A stretch of DNA of 64,000 nt from Nitrososphaerota archaeon (GCA_028867785.1 JAGWFS010000003.1:1-64000); one strand, 5' to 3'. Shown: positions 32,554-41,468, counted from the stretch's first letter. Numbers and translations are program-made. Notes: a model not told the origin generated them from the sequence alone.

Positions 32554-33051
32554 TCAAGTCATTCTCACCTTTTGAGCTATTCTCTCGCTGAATGCGGAAA
32601 GATATGCAAAACCGATCACTATCGAGCCCAAGATCTCAAGGGGAATTGAGACATACGCATACATACTTGCATACAAGATAGCTGCACCCACAGCAGCAAT
32701 CGGTATGAGCCTCTTGCTAGAACCACTCGTCCATATTCCTGCAATCATTGCACCAAACGATATCACCAGTATCACCTCTCCCCAAAAGCCTCCAAAGAAA
32801 TCAATGATGGGATTTCCAGTGGTGCCCATCTGCATAGATGGCATAGCTGCAGTTGTATTTTTCATGTTTGTCATGCCATTTGCAGCTGACATTCCACTCA
32901 TTCCTGCCATGTTTGCTGCTGCTGATTTTGCTGCATTCTTTGATACACTTACTACCGCAGCACCCACCATGCTGATGCTCATGAAGACAGTACACAGACA
33001 CATTCCAATGCCGGCACCAGCACATGCGCACTTACTCTTCTTGCTTCTCAT
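32554..33051 (-). CDS. Met-rich membrane protein downstream of the metal ATPase
   Basis: 165 residues with an N-terminal helix (GIGMCLCTVFMSISMVGAAV), a Met/Asn-rich exterior loop (NMAGMSGMSAANGMTNMKNT ... MPSMQMG) and three more membrane helices. Met-rich loops bind Cu(I) or Ag(I). It follows the P1B ATPase gene by 32 bases, so it probably works in the same metal-handling pathway. No named family recognised. Confidence 0.6.
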   Translation of the reverse strand: MRSKKSKCACAGAGIGMCLCTVFMSISMVGAAVVSVSKNAAKSAAANMAGMSGMSAANGMTNMKNTTAAMPSMQMGTTGNPIIDFFGGFWGEVILVISFGAMIAGIWTSGSSKRLIPIAAVGAAILYASMYAYVSIPLEILGSIVIGFAYLSAFSERIAQKVRMT

Positions 33052-33083
33052 TTATCTTTCTCCACAATCTAAAACCATGAGTT

Positions 33084-35291
33084 CTAACTTGCCACCGCTT
33101 CTTTATGAATAGAATTACTAGGTTCGGTTCTTTTTGGCACCTTTGGAAAGTGCAGTACAAACCCACTCAAAAATATTGCAGAGACATCAAATATCATAAT
33201 TATCATTGCAATCATTGGGTTGAGAAGCCCTGCCATTGCAATTGGTATCCCAATTACATTGAATCCTAGTGCAAGCAGTATGTTTCGTTTTGCAGCAGAG
33301 CTGAACTTTTTTCCAAATTGTACGATTGACGGTATAAGACCAATGTCATCTGTCAGTAGTACAAACGGGGCAGTCTCCTTGGTAATATCGATTCCAGACC
33401 CTACTGCGATGCCTGCATCTGCCTGAGCCAACGCTGGCGCATCGTTTACGCCATCGCCTACAGCTATTACAGGACCGTCAGACTGGAGTTCCTTGATGTA
33501 GTTTGCCTTGTCAAGCGGTGACATCTTTGCCTTGAAATCAATACCAAGTATTGTAGCAACTTTTTGCGCTGCTGTTTGGGTATCGCCTGTAAGCATTATC
33601 GGTTCAAATCCTTCCCCTTTTAGATCCCTTATCTTTGACTCTATCTCTGGTCTTAAAGAGTCTGAGATGCCAAGAATGCCATACAGTTTACCATCAACAG
33701 CTACCAAGACTGGCGAGTCTATCTGTTGAATCATATCCACCACGCCTGTCATTGATATGCCCTGGCTTTCCACAAACTCCCTGGTTCCCAAGATGACGTT
33801 ATGATTATCGACATGACCTGATACTCCTCTTCCTGGAAATTGTTTTACATCTGGTGCAACTAGAGTGTCAATTCCTCGCCTCTTTGCCTCTTGTACGATA
33901 GCTCTTGCTATTGGATGGCTGGAACCCTGCTCAACGCTTGCAGCATACTTGAGAAGATCACCCTCGTTTACAAGGCTTACAATCTTAGTAACCTGAGGCT
34001 TGCCCTCGGTAAGTGTGCCAGTCTTGTCTAAGACTATCTTTTTTGCTTTCGGTATTAAAAACAGAGACGATGCATCATTTACCAAGATTCCATTATCTGC
34101 CGCGACCGTTAGGGATCGGAGCTTGATTGATGGGGCACTGAGTCCAAGCGCACACGGATAACCAATCACAAGAACTGATAATGGTCCGTATGCTGCCTGG
34201 AGCCAGTTTGATGAATGTGTCATGATATCAAAGATTACCCACCCTATGGCAGTAGCTATTGCAAGGCCAAGAACAACCCTGACATACTTGTCTATTACCT
34301 TATCAAATACCGTAAGAAGAAGTGGTTTTCTTTCCTGAATCTCTTTTACATTTCCTGCAACTCTCATAAGAAATGTTTCAGTGCTTGCCTTTGTAACTTG
34401 GATAGTAAGCAGACCATCTCCGTTGGTCGAGCCAGCAAGAACGCTATCTCCTTTTTTCTTCACGACAGGATTTGCCTCGCCAGTAAGTATTGCCTCACTT
34501 ACCTCGGATTCGCCTGACTCAACTGTACCATCAACAGGAATCTTTTCTCCCCCCTTTACAAGAACCAGGTCTCCAACATTTACCTCTTCTACTGGTACAA
34601 GACTTTCTTTACCATCTCTGAGTATCCTTGACATTGGAGGCTGCAAGTCAATTATCTTTCTTAGTGATTTTGTAGTATCGTTTCTTACCTTTGCACCGTA
34701 CCAGCCAGCGGAGAGATGAAATGTTGTAAGAAGTGCAGCGACACTCAAGAAGTCTGGGGCGCTTGGATAAAACAATGATACCAGTCCTACTGCATAGGCT
34801 GCAAATCCAGCTGCACCGTACAATACGTGCTCATTTAATATTCCACGCTTTAATGCGTTGAAGGCTCCTATGTGTATCGGAAGTCCAAAGTAGAATAGAA
34901 CAACTCCAGAAGCGACAAGTTCAGCTATTTTAAAGTAGGGACCTAGATTGAGAACTCCAGATGATACAAGAAAAGCAAGTATGGTAAAAGGTGCAGTTAT
35001 TGACGCAGCAGCCATGGTCCTCTTTCGCGAATCATGAAGAACTGTAGAACCGCTATCCTTTCTCTCGTTTTCATCAAATGCATAATAGCCTAGCGCGCCA
35101 AGTTGATGCTTGAGATCGTTCTTGTTGAAAACAGATGGATCGTATCGAATAACCACCTCGCTTGTATTCATTAATACCTTGACAGAATCAATTCCCTTCA
35201 GTGGTCCAAGTCCCTCTTCGATGGTAGTGGCACAGAAGGCACATGCCATACCACCAACCTCAAAGATTGCCTGCTGCTGTTGCTTATTCAT
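33084..35291 (-). CDS. P1B-type heavy-metal ATPase with atypical YPC motif
   Basis: About 735 residues. An N-terminal HMA domain has GGMACAFCATTIEEGL. The A-domain ILTGEANP, the phosphorylation site VLDKTGTLTEG, the HP motif GSSHPIARAI and the hinge VGDGVNDAPAL are all present. The metal-binding helix reads GYPCALGLSAPS, i.e. YPC instead of CPC, and the helix-8 MxxSS of copper pumps reads FDVSA, so the metal may not be copper. ATG 35291 overlaps the HMA gene's stop. It may export Hg, Cu, Zn or Cd, given the mercury operon nearby. Confidence 0.85.
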   Translation of the reverse strand: MNKQQQQAIFEVGGMACAFCATTIEEGLGPLKGIDSVKVLMNTSEVVIRYDPSVFNKNDLKHQLGALGYYAFDENERKDSGSTVLHDSRKRTMAAASITAPFTILAFLVSSGVLNLGPYFKIAELVASGVVLFYFGLPIHIGAFNALKRGILNEHVLYGAAGFAAYAVGLVSLFYPSAPDFLSVAALLTTFHLSAGWYGAKVRNDTTKSLRKIIDLQPPMSRILRDGKESLVPVEEVNVGDLVLVKGGEKIPVDGTVESGESEVSEAILTGEANPVVKKKGDSVLAGSTNGDGLLTIQVTKASTETFLMRVAGNVKEIQERKPLLLTVFDKVIDKYVRVVLGLAIATAIGWVIFDIMTHSSNWLQAAYGPLSVLVIGYPCALGLSAPSIKLRSLTVAADNGILVNDASSLFLIPKAKKIVLDKTGTLTEGKPQVTKIVSLVNEGDLLKYAASVEQGSSHPIARAIVQEAKRRGIDTLVAPDVKQFPGRGVSGHVDNHNVILGTREFVESQGISMTGVVDMIQQIDSPVLVAVDGKLYGILGISDSLRPEIESKIRDLKGEGFEPIMLTGDTQTAAQKVATILGIDFKAKMSPLDKANYIKELQSDGPVIAVGDGVNDAPALAQADAGIAVGSGIDITKETAPFVLLTDDIGLIPSIVQFGKKFSSAAKRNILLALGFNVIGIPIAMAGLLNPMIAMIIMIFDVSAIFLSGFVLHFPKVPKRTEPSNSIHKEAVAS

Positions 35292-35502
35292 GTCTTTCAG
35301 CTCCTGGTACAAATCCGGCCTTTCGAATCGTGTTTCTTATCTTCTCTAGTTCCGCCTTGTCTTCGTCATAATTTATCAAGACCTCGTTTTCTCCAAGGTT
35401 AACCTTGGCCAAGCTTATTCCTTTTATTTTTGAGAGCATCTTTTCTATCGTACTGCAACAGTTCTCGCAGTGAAGACCTGAGATCTTCATTGTTAGTTTC
35501 AT
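35284..35502 (-). CDS. HMA-domain metallochaperone
   Basis: A 72-residue ferredoxin-fold HMA protein (KISGLHCENCCSTIEKMLSK) with CxxCC metal-binding loop and a typical C-terminal strand (EVLINYDEDKAELEKIRNTI). It should pass a soft metal ion to the ATPase whose start it overlaps. I chose ATG 35502 because a TATA-like AATTTAAGTAG lies ~30 bases upstream on the minus strand. It is divergent from an HxlR regulator. Confidence 0.8.
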   Translation of the reverse strand: MKLTMKISGLHCENCCSTIEKMLSKIKGISLAKVNLGENEVLINYDEDKAELEKIRNTIRKAGFVPGAERHE

Positions 35503-35559
35503 GTATCTAGTATACAAAGGAAACTACTTAAATTATGAAGTATATTCAAAGATACTGGT

Positions 35560-35922
35560 ATGAAAAGAGGAACCATCGTATTATTCTGTCCCCTGCAGGG
35601 TGTCATTGATATAATCAGCAAGAAATGGTCGCTGCTTGTGATAAATGAAATAGGCAATCACAAGAGCATAAGGTTCAACGAACTAAGAAGAGAGTTGAAG
35701 GGAATAACGGCAAAATCTTTGACAAAGACCTTGAGCGAGTTACAGTCAAGTAGATTGATAAGCAAAAAAGATTTTGATGAAAAACTTCCAAGGACAGAAT
35801 ACAGGTTAACCCAAGATGGCATGGAATTATATCATTTGATAATTCCGTTACTGCAGTGGGCTGCGTCAAGAAAAGGCGCGTTGGTCACGGAATGTTCCTG
35901 CAAGATAAAACACAAAGGTTGA
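35560..35922 (+). CDS. HxlR-family regulator with conserved Cys
   Basis: 120 residues with the HxlR winged helix: CPLQGVIDIISKKWSLLVIN, RFNELRRELKGITAKSLTKT, PRTEYRLTQDGMELYHLIIP. Cys residues near the start (FCPLQGV) and a CSC at the end (VTECSCKIKHKG) are shared with the second HxlR at 37766. Such placement suggests a metal or thiol sensor. It is divergent from the HMA/ATPase operon and likely represses it. Confidence 0.8.
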   Translation: MKRGTIVLFCPLQGVIDIISKKWSLLVINEIGNHKSIRFNELRRELKGITAKSLTKTLSELQSSRLISKKDFDEKLPRTEYRLTQDGMELYHLIIPLLQWAASRKGALVTECSCKIKHKG

Positions 35923-36123
35923 TTGGGTGAAAGATCTCAAGTTTTATTGTAAGTTAGATGGAGGTTTGCTCAATGATTTGGAATAGATTTTAGTAATTTT
36001 GTTATCAGAGACTCTTTTCTTGTGTCGAATCGACATTCGATCTACTTGGGATAAAATTGAGTATGGCCTTGGGCAAGCAAATCTTAAGAACCGTCGTTTG
36101 GATGGAATCAAGATAAACAAAAG

Positions 36124-36136
36124 TTTAACTGTTAAA
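36124..36136. promoter_or_regulatory. Palindrome TTTAA-CTG-TTAAA upstream of a membrane-protein gene
   Basis: A perfect 13-base palindrome followed by TTTT, about 57 bases before the ATG at 36193. It is an A/T variant of the recurrent TTGAAnnnTTCAA element; another identical 13-mer lies at 44425. Confidence 0.45.
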
Positions 36137-36192
36137 TTTTATCCTTTGGAGTTCAACTCAAGTTTTTTACATCATAAAGGCGCACTTTACTT

Positions 36193-36756
36193 ATGAGACT
36201 AGAAAACGTACAATACACGACAAGAAAGGGAATCGGGTATGGCGCAATTAGCGGCTTTGTAGCAGGAATTGCCATGATGCTAGTCGCCATGGCAACAACC
36301 GTAATGTCTGGCATGCCCATGCTGACCATTCCAACTGCAATAGGCTTGGTATTTGGAGCGAGTATGAAAAATGCTGTGATGACAGGTCTTGTAATGCATC
36401 TTATAACGAGCACAATTGTTGGAATAATCTTTGGCGCGGTTGTATCAAATGTTAGAAAACTGACTATCACAGGTTATGGAAAGGGTATAGGAGAAGGGCT
36501 CATTGCTGCAATGATTGCTTTTGCCGTGATATCAATACCCCTTAGCATGCTTGTTATGCCTCCAGTACTTGTAAAGATGTTGATCCACATGCATCCTAGT
36601 ATGACCCTGAAGATGGCAATGAGTGTACTGCATGCCAAGATGGCAACAAACATAGGTGCTGCCATAGTAAGACACCTAGTCTACGGAGTCATTCTTGGAG
36701 TAATAACTACAGCATTAGTACTGAGAACACAGGCTAAGAAAGACACCTACCAATGA
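36193..36756 (+). CDS. Met-rich four-helix membrane protein (paralogue family member)
   Basis: 187 residues, four or five membrane helices (GAISGFVAGIAMMLVAMATT, GLVMHLITSTIVGIIFGAVV, LIAAMIAFAVISIPLSMLVM). It aligns with proteins at 52064 and 59537: start (K)GIGYGAISGFVAG, a central HLITSTIVGIIFG box, then GKGIGEGLIA. His and Met cluster in the exterior loops (LIHMHPSMTLKMAM). Metal or proton permeation is possible. No known domain assigned. Confidence 0.65.
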   Translation: MRLENVQYTTRKGIGYGAISGFVAGIAMMLVAMATTVMSGMPMLTIPTAIGLVFGASMKNAVMTGLVMHLITSTIVGIIFGAVVSNVRKLTITGYGKGIGEGLIAAMIAFAVISIPLSMLVMPPVLVKMLIHMHPSMTLKMAMSVLHAKMATNIGAAIVRHLVYGVILGVITTALVLRTQAKKDTYQ

Positions 36757-36959
36757 ATCTCCTATTATGACTTTTTTAATTGATGATTAGGATCTGCCCA
36801 GTCTTTAAATTCAAAAACATTTCAGTCATTAGCCAACATTACAAATTCATTCCTTTTGGAGGCCATCTACCGTTTCAAGCGTCAGTATGGCTGTACATTA
36901 GATTGTTAATGCAGAGAACAAAAATTGAAATTGAGATGGAAAGAATTACTGCGGAAGGA

Positions 36960-37000
36960 CGAAGTAACTACGAGTACACGAACTTTGTATCTTAAATAAT
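36960..37000 (+). promoter_or_regulatory. Copy 1 of a 41-base shared promoter
   Basis: The element starts CGAAGTAACT and ends in the 21 bases from GAACTTTGTA to CTTAAATAAT, which are identical in copy 2 at 38211..38251; overall 33 of 41 positions match. It contains a TATA box (CTTAAATAAT) about 26 bases before the GTG at 37022. Partial symmetry (GTA...TAC) upstream of the TATA box may be an HxlR operator. Confidence 0.7.
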
Positions 37001-37021
37001 TTTATCTTTTATCATCACTTG

Positions 37022-37759
37022 GTGACAGAAACTCTCAAGAAGACCAGATCCGAATTTGGGCTATCGCTATTTGTAATTATTATCAGTGGGACTTCTGCAA
37101 GCTTGCTGATCTTCCCCCCGCTTGGAATCGTGTCGTACCTAGGATTTACTTACGGGGCCATAATACCGTCTATAATTACAATCTTTGCAATAGGAATAAT
37201 CTTTCGAAAAAAGTTTGCAAGGTTATCAAATGGCATATTTGCCGGAATGGTATCCGGTGCTATTGCAACCTTTGCGCTTGAGGCAGTCCGAATTCCAGGC
37301 TACATGTTTCTGAGATGGATACCGATGGACAGCATGATCTCCCTCCCCGGCCTGTTGGTCACAGGAAAGATCTCCTCGCTGATGGAAGTAAAGAAGGTTG
37401 TGATGTCATCTGGTATTCCCATGCATCTTTATCATGCTCCGCTTGAGCCGTTCATGGCGGGAGCTTTGTGGCACTTTTGGAATGGTGCGAGCTTTGGGGT
37501 TATCTACTGTATTATCTTAGGGAGGGCGAAGTGGTTTTATGGAATGATCTTTGCGGCAGCAATAGAAATGGGCATGATGCTGGCACCGTATATGGTAATG
37601 ATGAAGGGTCCGTTTGGAGTAAACTATATGGACGGATACAATCTTTTTGTGATAACGATGGCTGCCCACCTAGTCTTTGGTTCCGTCCTTGGAATAATGG
37701 CCAAGAAGCTTGTAAAGGAGGGCGGTTCTATCGCTACACTGAGACATAAGCAAGGCTAG
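37022..37759 (+). CDS. Polytopic membrane protein in the mercury region
   Basis: About 245 residues with six predicted helices (LFVIIISGTSASLLIFPPLG, GIFAGMVSGAIATFALEAV, AALWHFWNGASFGVIYCIIL, MIFAAAIEMGMMLAPYMVMM). A distant resemblance to the Met-rich paralogues is seen in AAHLVFGSVLGIMAKKL. GTG 37022 fits leaderless transcription from the shared promoter. Because merH/merA use the same promoter, it is probably mercury-induced, perhaps a transporter. Function unproven. Confidence 0.6.
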   Translation: MTETLKKTRSEFGLSLFVIIISGTSASLLIFPPLGIVSYLGFTYGAIIPSIITIFAIGIIFRKKFARLSNGIFAGMVSGAIATFALEAVRIPGYMFLRWIPMDSMISLPGLLVTGKISSLMEVKKVVMSSGIPMHLYHAPLEPFMAGALWHFWNGASFGVIYCIILGRAKWFYGMIFAAAIEMGMMLAPYMVMMKGPFGVNYMDGYNLFVITMAAHLVFGSVLGIMAKKLVKEGGSIATLRHKQG

Positions 37760-37765
37760 TCTTTG

Positions 37766-38131
37766 TTATTTCCTTATAAGGCTACATGCACAATGGACAG
37801 TATAGTTTCCCTTCTTTGTGGCCCACTTTAGCAACGGCACGATTGCTTCTCTGAGATCCTTTCCACGTGCAGAGAGGGAATATTCGACACGTGGAGGAAT
37901 CTCCCTGAAAGTTTCCTTGTAAATCAGTTCTTCCCTTTGGAGTTCCTTGAGGGTGGATGCCAAAGTAGACGGGCTTATCCCCTTCAGCTCTTCCATCAAC
38001 TCGCTGAACCTCAGCTTGCCGTGGTTGCCAATCTCGTTTACAATCAACAGGCCCCATTTTTTCCCGATCGTGTCAATTACGCCGTCAAGCGGACATAGGC
38101 AGACTGGGCCCTTCTCCTTTTTCGTTTCCAT
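37766..38131 (-). CDS. HxlR-family regulator of the mercury region
   Basis: 121 residues, HxlR fold: VCLCPLDGVIDTIGKKWGLL, RFSELMEELKGISPSTLAST, PRVEYSLSARGKDLREAIVP. Cys cluster at the N-terminus (VCLCPL) and at the C-terminus (VHCACSLIRK), making a possible Hg(II) site. It sits between the two transcription units that share the 41-base promoter and converges on the first. It is the best candidate regulator of both. Confidence 0.8.
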   Translation of the reverse strand: METKKEKGPVCLCPLDGVIDTIGKKWGLLIVNEIGNHGKLRFSELMEELKGISPSTLASTLKELQREELIYKETFREIPPRVEYSLSARGKDLREAIVPLLKWATKKGNYTVHCACSLIRK

Positions 38132-38210
38132 CTATATGATATGAAATTAGTAGTTAAAATGCTTTGATTTTTGTAGTCGGACAAAACCAGTCTCTAATAC
38201 TACGGTAATC

Positions 38211-38251
38211 CGAAGTAGCTTCCCTACTACGAACTTTGTATCTTAAATAAT
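38211..38251 (+). promoter_or_regulatory. Copy 2 of the 41-base shared promoter (mer operon)
   Basis: It matches the 36960 element at 33 of 41 positions, with the same TATA box CTTAAATAAT placed 25 bases before the merH-like ATG at 38276. An inverted repeat GTAG-CTTCC-CTAC lies just upstream of the identical part and could be an HxlR site. Confidence 0.75.
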
Positions 38252-38275
38252 ATGTAAATCATAGTTCAAGCAGCA

Positions 38276-38419
38276 ATGGCTCAAAATATCTGTGCACAGT
38301 GCGGCACCAACGTGGAAGACCAAAAAACTGTAAAGAGATCTGGCAGACTCTTCTGTTCTGAAGACTGTGCCAAGGAAGATGCACAAAGATCAGAAGACAA
38401 GTGCGGCTGCTGTTGCTAG
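38276..38419 (+). CDS. merH: MerH-like TRASH-domain metallochaperone, 47 aa
   Basis: A short protein with the TRASH metal-binding pattern: NICAQCGTNV, then RLFCSEDCAKED, ending in KCGCCC. TRASH proteins carry Hg(II) to MerA; in Sulfolobus merH precedes merA in the same order. It is the first gene after the shared promoter and directly abuts the merA reading frame. The many cysteines also allow a metallothionein-like role. Confidence 0.75.
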   Translation: MAQNICAQCGTNVEDQKTVKRSGRLFCSEDCAKEDAQRSEDKCGCCC

Positions 38420-38428
38420 GTGAATACA

Positions 38429-39817
38429 ATGGTAGATTATGACCTTGTCGTGCTTGGCGGAGGTGCGGCAGCCTTTGCTGCAGCACTCAAGGCAGCAGAG
38501 ATGGATTCAAAGGTAGCAATGGTAGAATCAGGCACGATAGGTGGCACATGTGTCAACGTCGGTTGTGTACCGACCAAGAACCTGCTCAGCATCGGAGAGA
38601 TTATTCATGAATGCGTTGCAAAATCTAACAGTCAATCTTTTAGCAATCCCGAGTTTGATTTTGATGATCTAATAAACAAAAAAGATGAGCTTGTCCAGAA
38701 GTTACGCAACCAGAAATATACAGATGTCATAAAATCAATGCCAAATACCGAGTTTATCAAGGGGCATGCCAAGATAAGATCTAGTAACGAAGTATCTGTA
38801 GATGACAGAATCTTGAAGGGAAGATACATCGTAATTGCTACCGGTTCTTCGCCTTCCGTTCCCCCAATCCATGGAATTGAAAATGTCGATTATCTTACCA
38901 ATGTCGAGGCACTGAGCCTGAGTAAAAAACCAGACTCGATGATAATCATTGGAGGTCGTGCCCTTGGCCTTGAGTTTGCGCAGATGTATGCGCGTTTTGG
39001 AACAAAGGTTACAGTGTTACAGCGAAGCCAGAGAATAATTCCTGAAGAGGAGCCTGAGATCTCAGATATACTGAGAACCTACCTTGAGGAAGAAGGAATA
39101 GAGATCCGGACGGAAGCAAATCCAACAAAGATGAGAAAGGAAGGCAGGGATAAAGTCGTGTTCCTTGATGGAGAAGATGAAATCAGGGCGGAAGAGATCT
39201 TGTTGGCAACAGGCAGAAGGCCAAATACCTCCTCTCTTGGCCTTGAAAGCGCCGGTATAGGTGTGAGAAGCGATGGCGCAATCATAGTGGACGATGAAAT
39301 GAGAACCAATATTCCAAACATCTTTGCGGCAGGCGATGTCATAGGAAAACCAATGCTTGAGACGGCTGCTGCAAAGGAGGGTTCCGTTGCAGCGTCCAAT
39401 GCTCTTTTTGGAACACACAAAAAGATGGATTTCAACACTGTGCCGCATGCAATCTTTACCTCTCCTCAGGTGGCCAGTATCGGAATCACGGAAAGAGAGT
39501 ACAGGGAAAAGTACGGCGTGTGCAGCTGCAAGTCGCTTCTCATGTCAGACGTGTCAAAGGCAGTCATAGTCAATAAGACCAAGGGAATCATCAAGATGGT
39601 AGTAGAACCCAAGACAGGGAGAATAATTGGAGTCCATATACTCTCAGACCTTGCAGCTGATATCATTCATGAGGCTGTTCTTGCAGTAAAGCACAGGTTG
39701 ACAGTAGACGATATAATTGATACAGTACATGTCTTTCCTACAATGAGTGAGTCAATCAAGCTTGTAGCTACCTCGTTTAAAAAGAACGTAAAGCAGCTAA
39801 GCTGCTGTGCAGAGTGA
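38429..39817 (+). CDS. merA: Mercuric reductase
   Basis: About 462 residues, a flavoprotein of the disulfide-reductase family: FAD motif VVLGGGAAAFAAALKAAEMD, redox-active GTCVNVGCVPTKNL, NADPH region IIIGGRALGLEFAQMYARFG, FAD-binding GDVIGKPMLETAAAKEG, and the C-terminal vicinal Cys pair (QLSCCAE) that hands Hg(II) to the active site. It has no N-terminal HMA domain. ATG 38429 has AGGTGA five bases upstream. It reduces Hg(II) to Hg(0) with NADPH. It is second in the mer operon. Confidence 0.9.
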   Translation: MVDYDLVVLGGGAAAFAAALKAAEMDSKVAMVESGTIGGTCVNVGCVPTKNLLSIGEIIHECVAKSNSQSFSNPEFDFDDLINKKDELVQKLRNQKYTDVIKSMPNTEFIKGHAKIRSSNEVSVDDRILKGRYIVIATGSSPSVPPIHGIENVDYLTNVEALSLSKKPDSMIIIGGRALGLEFAQMYARFGTKVTVLQRSQRIIPEEEPEISDILRTYLEEEGIEIRTEANPTKMRKEGRDKVVFLDGEDEIRAEEILLATGRRPNTSSLGLESAGIGVRSDGAIIVDDEMRTNIPNIFAAGDVIGKPMLETAAAKEGSVAASNALFGTHKKMDFNTVPHAIFTSPQVASIGITEREYREKYGVCSCKSLLMSDVSKAVIVNKTKGIIKMVVEPKTGRIIGVHILSDLAADIIHEAVLAVKHRLTVDDIIDTVHVFPTMSESIKLVATSFKKNVKQLSCCAE

Positions 39818-39826
39818 TGTTGCTAG

Positions 39827-40414
39827 ATGGAAAAACTCCGCAAAAAATCTGGTTCAAAATACATTGTAGGCGGAATTGCTGCTGCCATAGTCATTGCAGT
39901 TGTACTCTTTCTTGGAATCAACAGCTCAAGCCAGTTCATTCCAAGTGCCGGCACAACCAATGCTTTACAATCTGGTGTCACGGAAGGACTTCAAGTTGGT
40001 AACACAGAGCCTGATTTCATACTTGTTGATCCCCAGAAAGGGCAGATAACCAAGCAGACCTTCGAAGGCAAGCCGCTTGTAATTTATTTTATGGCAACGT
40101 GGTGCGTATCGTGTTACATCGGCGTTGAGAACTTTGCAAGTTACTATGACCAGAGCGACAAGAACTTTAATGTTCTGCTCGTCTCTACAGATGGTGCAGA
40201 CACTGCAGACAAGCTTTTGCAGTTCCAAAAAGTCTATGGAAGACCCAACTGGTATATTGCAAACGGAATTCCTAACATGATTAACACATATCACGTAACC
40301 TTGCTTGACACGAAATATATTATTGACAAAAATGGAATAATAAAATGGAAAGGCTCAGACATACTTGATGCCAATTCAATGGGTGATGTTATGAAGAAAG
40401 CCCTTGGTGTATGA
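39827..40414 (+). CDS. Membrane-anchored TlpA/redoxin-like thiol protein
   Basis: 195 residues. An N-terminal anchor (YIVGGIAAAIVIAVVLFLGI) precedes an exterior thioredoxin domain with FMATWCVSCYIGVENF (WCVSC) and a C-terminal strand IIDKNGIIKWKGS. It is ten bases downstream of merA. It probably reduces extracellular thiols or supplies the membrane partner (overlapping next gene) with electrons. In the mer operon it may protect against or process thiol-bound mercury. Confidence 0.75.
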   Translation: MEKLRKKSGSKYIVGGIAAAIVIAVVLFLGINSSSQFIPSAGTTNALQSGVTEGLQVGNTEPDFILVDPQKGQITKQTFEGKPLVIYFMATWCVSCYIGVENFASYYDQSDKNFNVLLVSTDGADTADKLLQFQKVYGRPNWYIANGIPNMINTYHVTLLDTKYIIDKNGIIKWKGSDILDANSMGDVMKKALGV

Positions 40415-40890
40415 AAGTGAAGACCGTCGTACTGATGCGGGCGGCAAGAGACAATCCGGTTCTTGTCATACTATCTGCACTTGCAATCTTCTTTGTGACC
40501 CCCCTTGTAGGTATTGTCGACACATCACTTTCCTTTCAGATATGGTTTGCACAGATAGACCATGACTTGCCCAGCTCGATTACCTATGTTGCCTTTGCAA
40601 TATTATTTGGTCTTTTCATCCAATTGTACCGATACTCAAAGAACAAGTGCATTGACTGCGGCAGATATGCCAAGACAGGTGCTGTTGGCACCACTTTTGG
40701 ATTTTTAATCGGGGTGTGTCCTGCATGTTTTTCATTTATTGGATTCCTCCTCCCTTTGGGAGGAAGCTTATTTCTTACAGCGTATTCTCCACTTTTTCTG
40801 CTAGCTTCGATAGGAATCTTAATTTTTTCAATAAACAAGATGGGCGGATTTAGGAAAGTTTCAGCAAATTACAAAATGGAAGGGAACTAG
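40411..40890 (+). CDS. Membrane protein with CPAC and CxxC, possible mercury transporter
   Basis: 159 residues, about four helices: VILSALAIFFVTPLVGIVDT, YVAFAILFGLFIQLYRYSK, FGFLIGVCPACFSFIGFLLP, FLLASIGILIFSINKMGG. A cytosolic CIDCG and intramembrane CPACF recall the Cys pairs of MerT-type mercury carriers, though I see no sequence match. Its ATG overlaps the TlpA-like stop (ATGA), making a functional unit: exterior redoxin plus Cys-bearing channel. Confidence 0.55.
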   Translation: MKVKTVVLMRAARDNPVLVILSALAIFFVTPLVGIVDTSLSFQIWFAQIDHDLPSSITYVAFAILFGLFIQLYRYSKNKCIDCGRYAKTGAVGTTFGFLIGVCPACFSFIGFLLPLGGSLFLTAYSPLFLLASIGILIFSINKMGGFRKVSANYKMEGN

Positions 40891-41111
40891 TTCTAGTCAC
40901 AACTCAACACGAAGAGAATAATAATGAACCTACTTGTGCTTGGTTATCAATGCGAGGGTAACAAGCCGAAGATTCTTCTCGAGTAATTACCGTAGGATGA
41001 TCCAGATTATCAGAACACAAAGGTCCTTATCTTGATTGAAAATGGATCTTCAGGAAAAACATCAAAACTGTAAATGCTCAGATTCCACATTGGTAACAAT
41101 TTTAACAAAAC

Positions 41112-41468
41112 TTAAACCGTAATGACCGTATATCCTTCCTTTACGAGTTTACCCAGACTTACATGTTCGTTTTCAGGACTCAGATTGATATTTGATTTTG
41201 CAATTTTATCCTTGACTGCAAAAGCGTTTGCACAGAATCCACATGCCTCTTTTATCAGGCCGTCTCTTACTGCCCTATCATACAGTGGTTTTATTATATC
41301 AGAGGGGTTCTTCTCCAGCGCATCGATTATCTTGACGCCTGCCCCATCAAGGAAGAGGTCTGCCTCAAGGCCATTATCTCTTAGGTCAAACAGATAAAGA
41401 AAGGCATGGTATATTCTTGCATGGTCTGATGGGTCAGTGAGTGTCACTACAGCGAATTTTTGAGGCAT
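41112..41468 (-). CDS. DsrE-family protein
   Basis: 118 residues with a DsrE/F-like Rossmann-type fold: KFAVVTLTDPSDHARIYHAF, GLEADLFLDGAGVKIIDALE, KEACGFCANAFAVKD (active Cys pair), VSLGKLVKEGYTVITV. Such proteins carry sulfur as persulfide or sense it. Its ATG overlaps by one base the stop of a 45-codon zinc-knuckle gene, so the two form a small operon. Confidence 0.75.
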   Translation of the reverse strand: MPQKFAVVTLTDPSDHARIYHAFLYLFDLRDNGLEADLFLDGAGVKIIDALEKNPSDIIKPLYDRAVRDGLIKEACGFCANAFAVKDKIAKSNINLSPENEHVSLGKLVKEGYTVITV

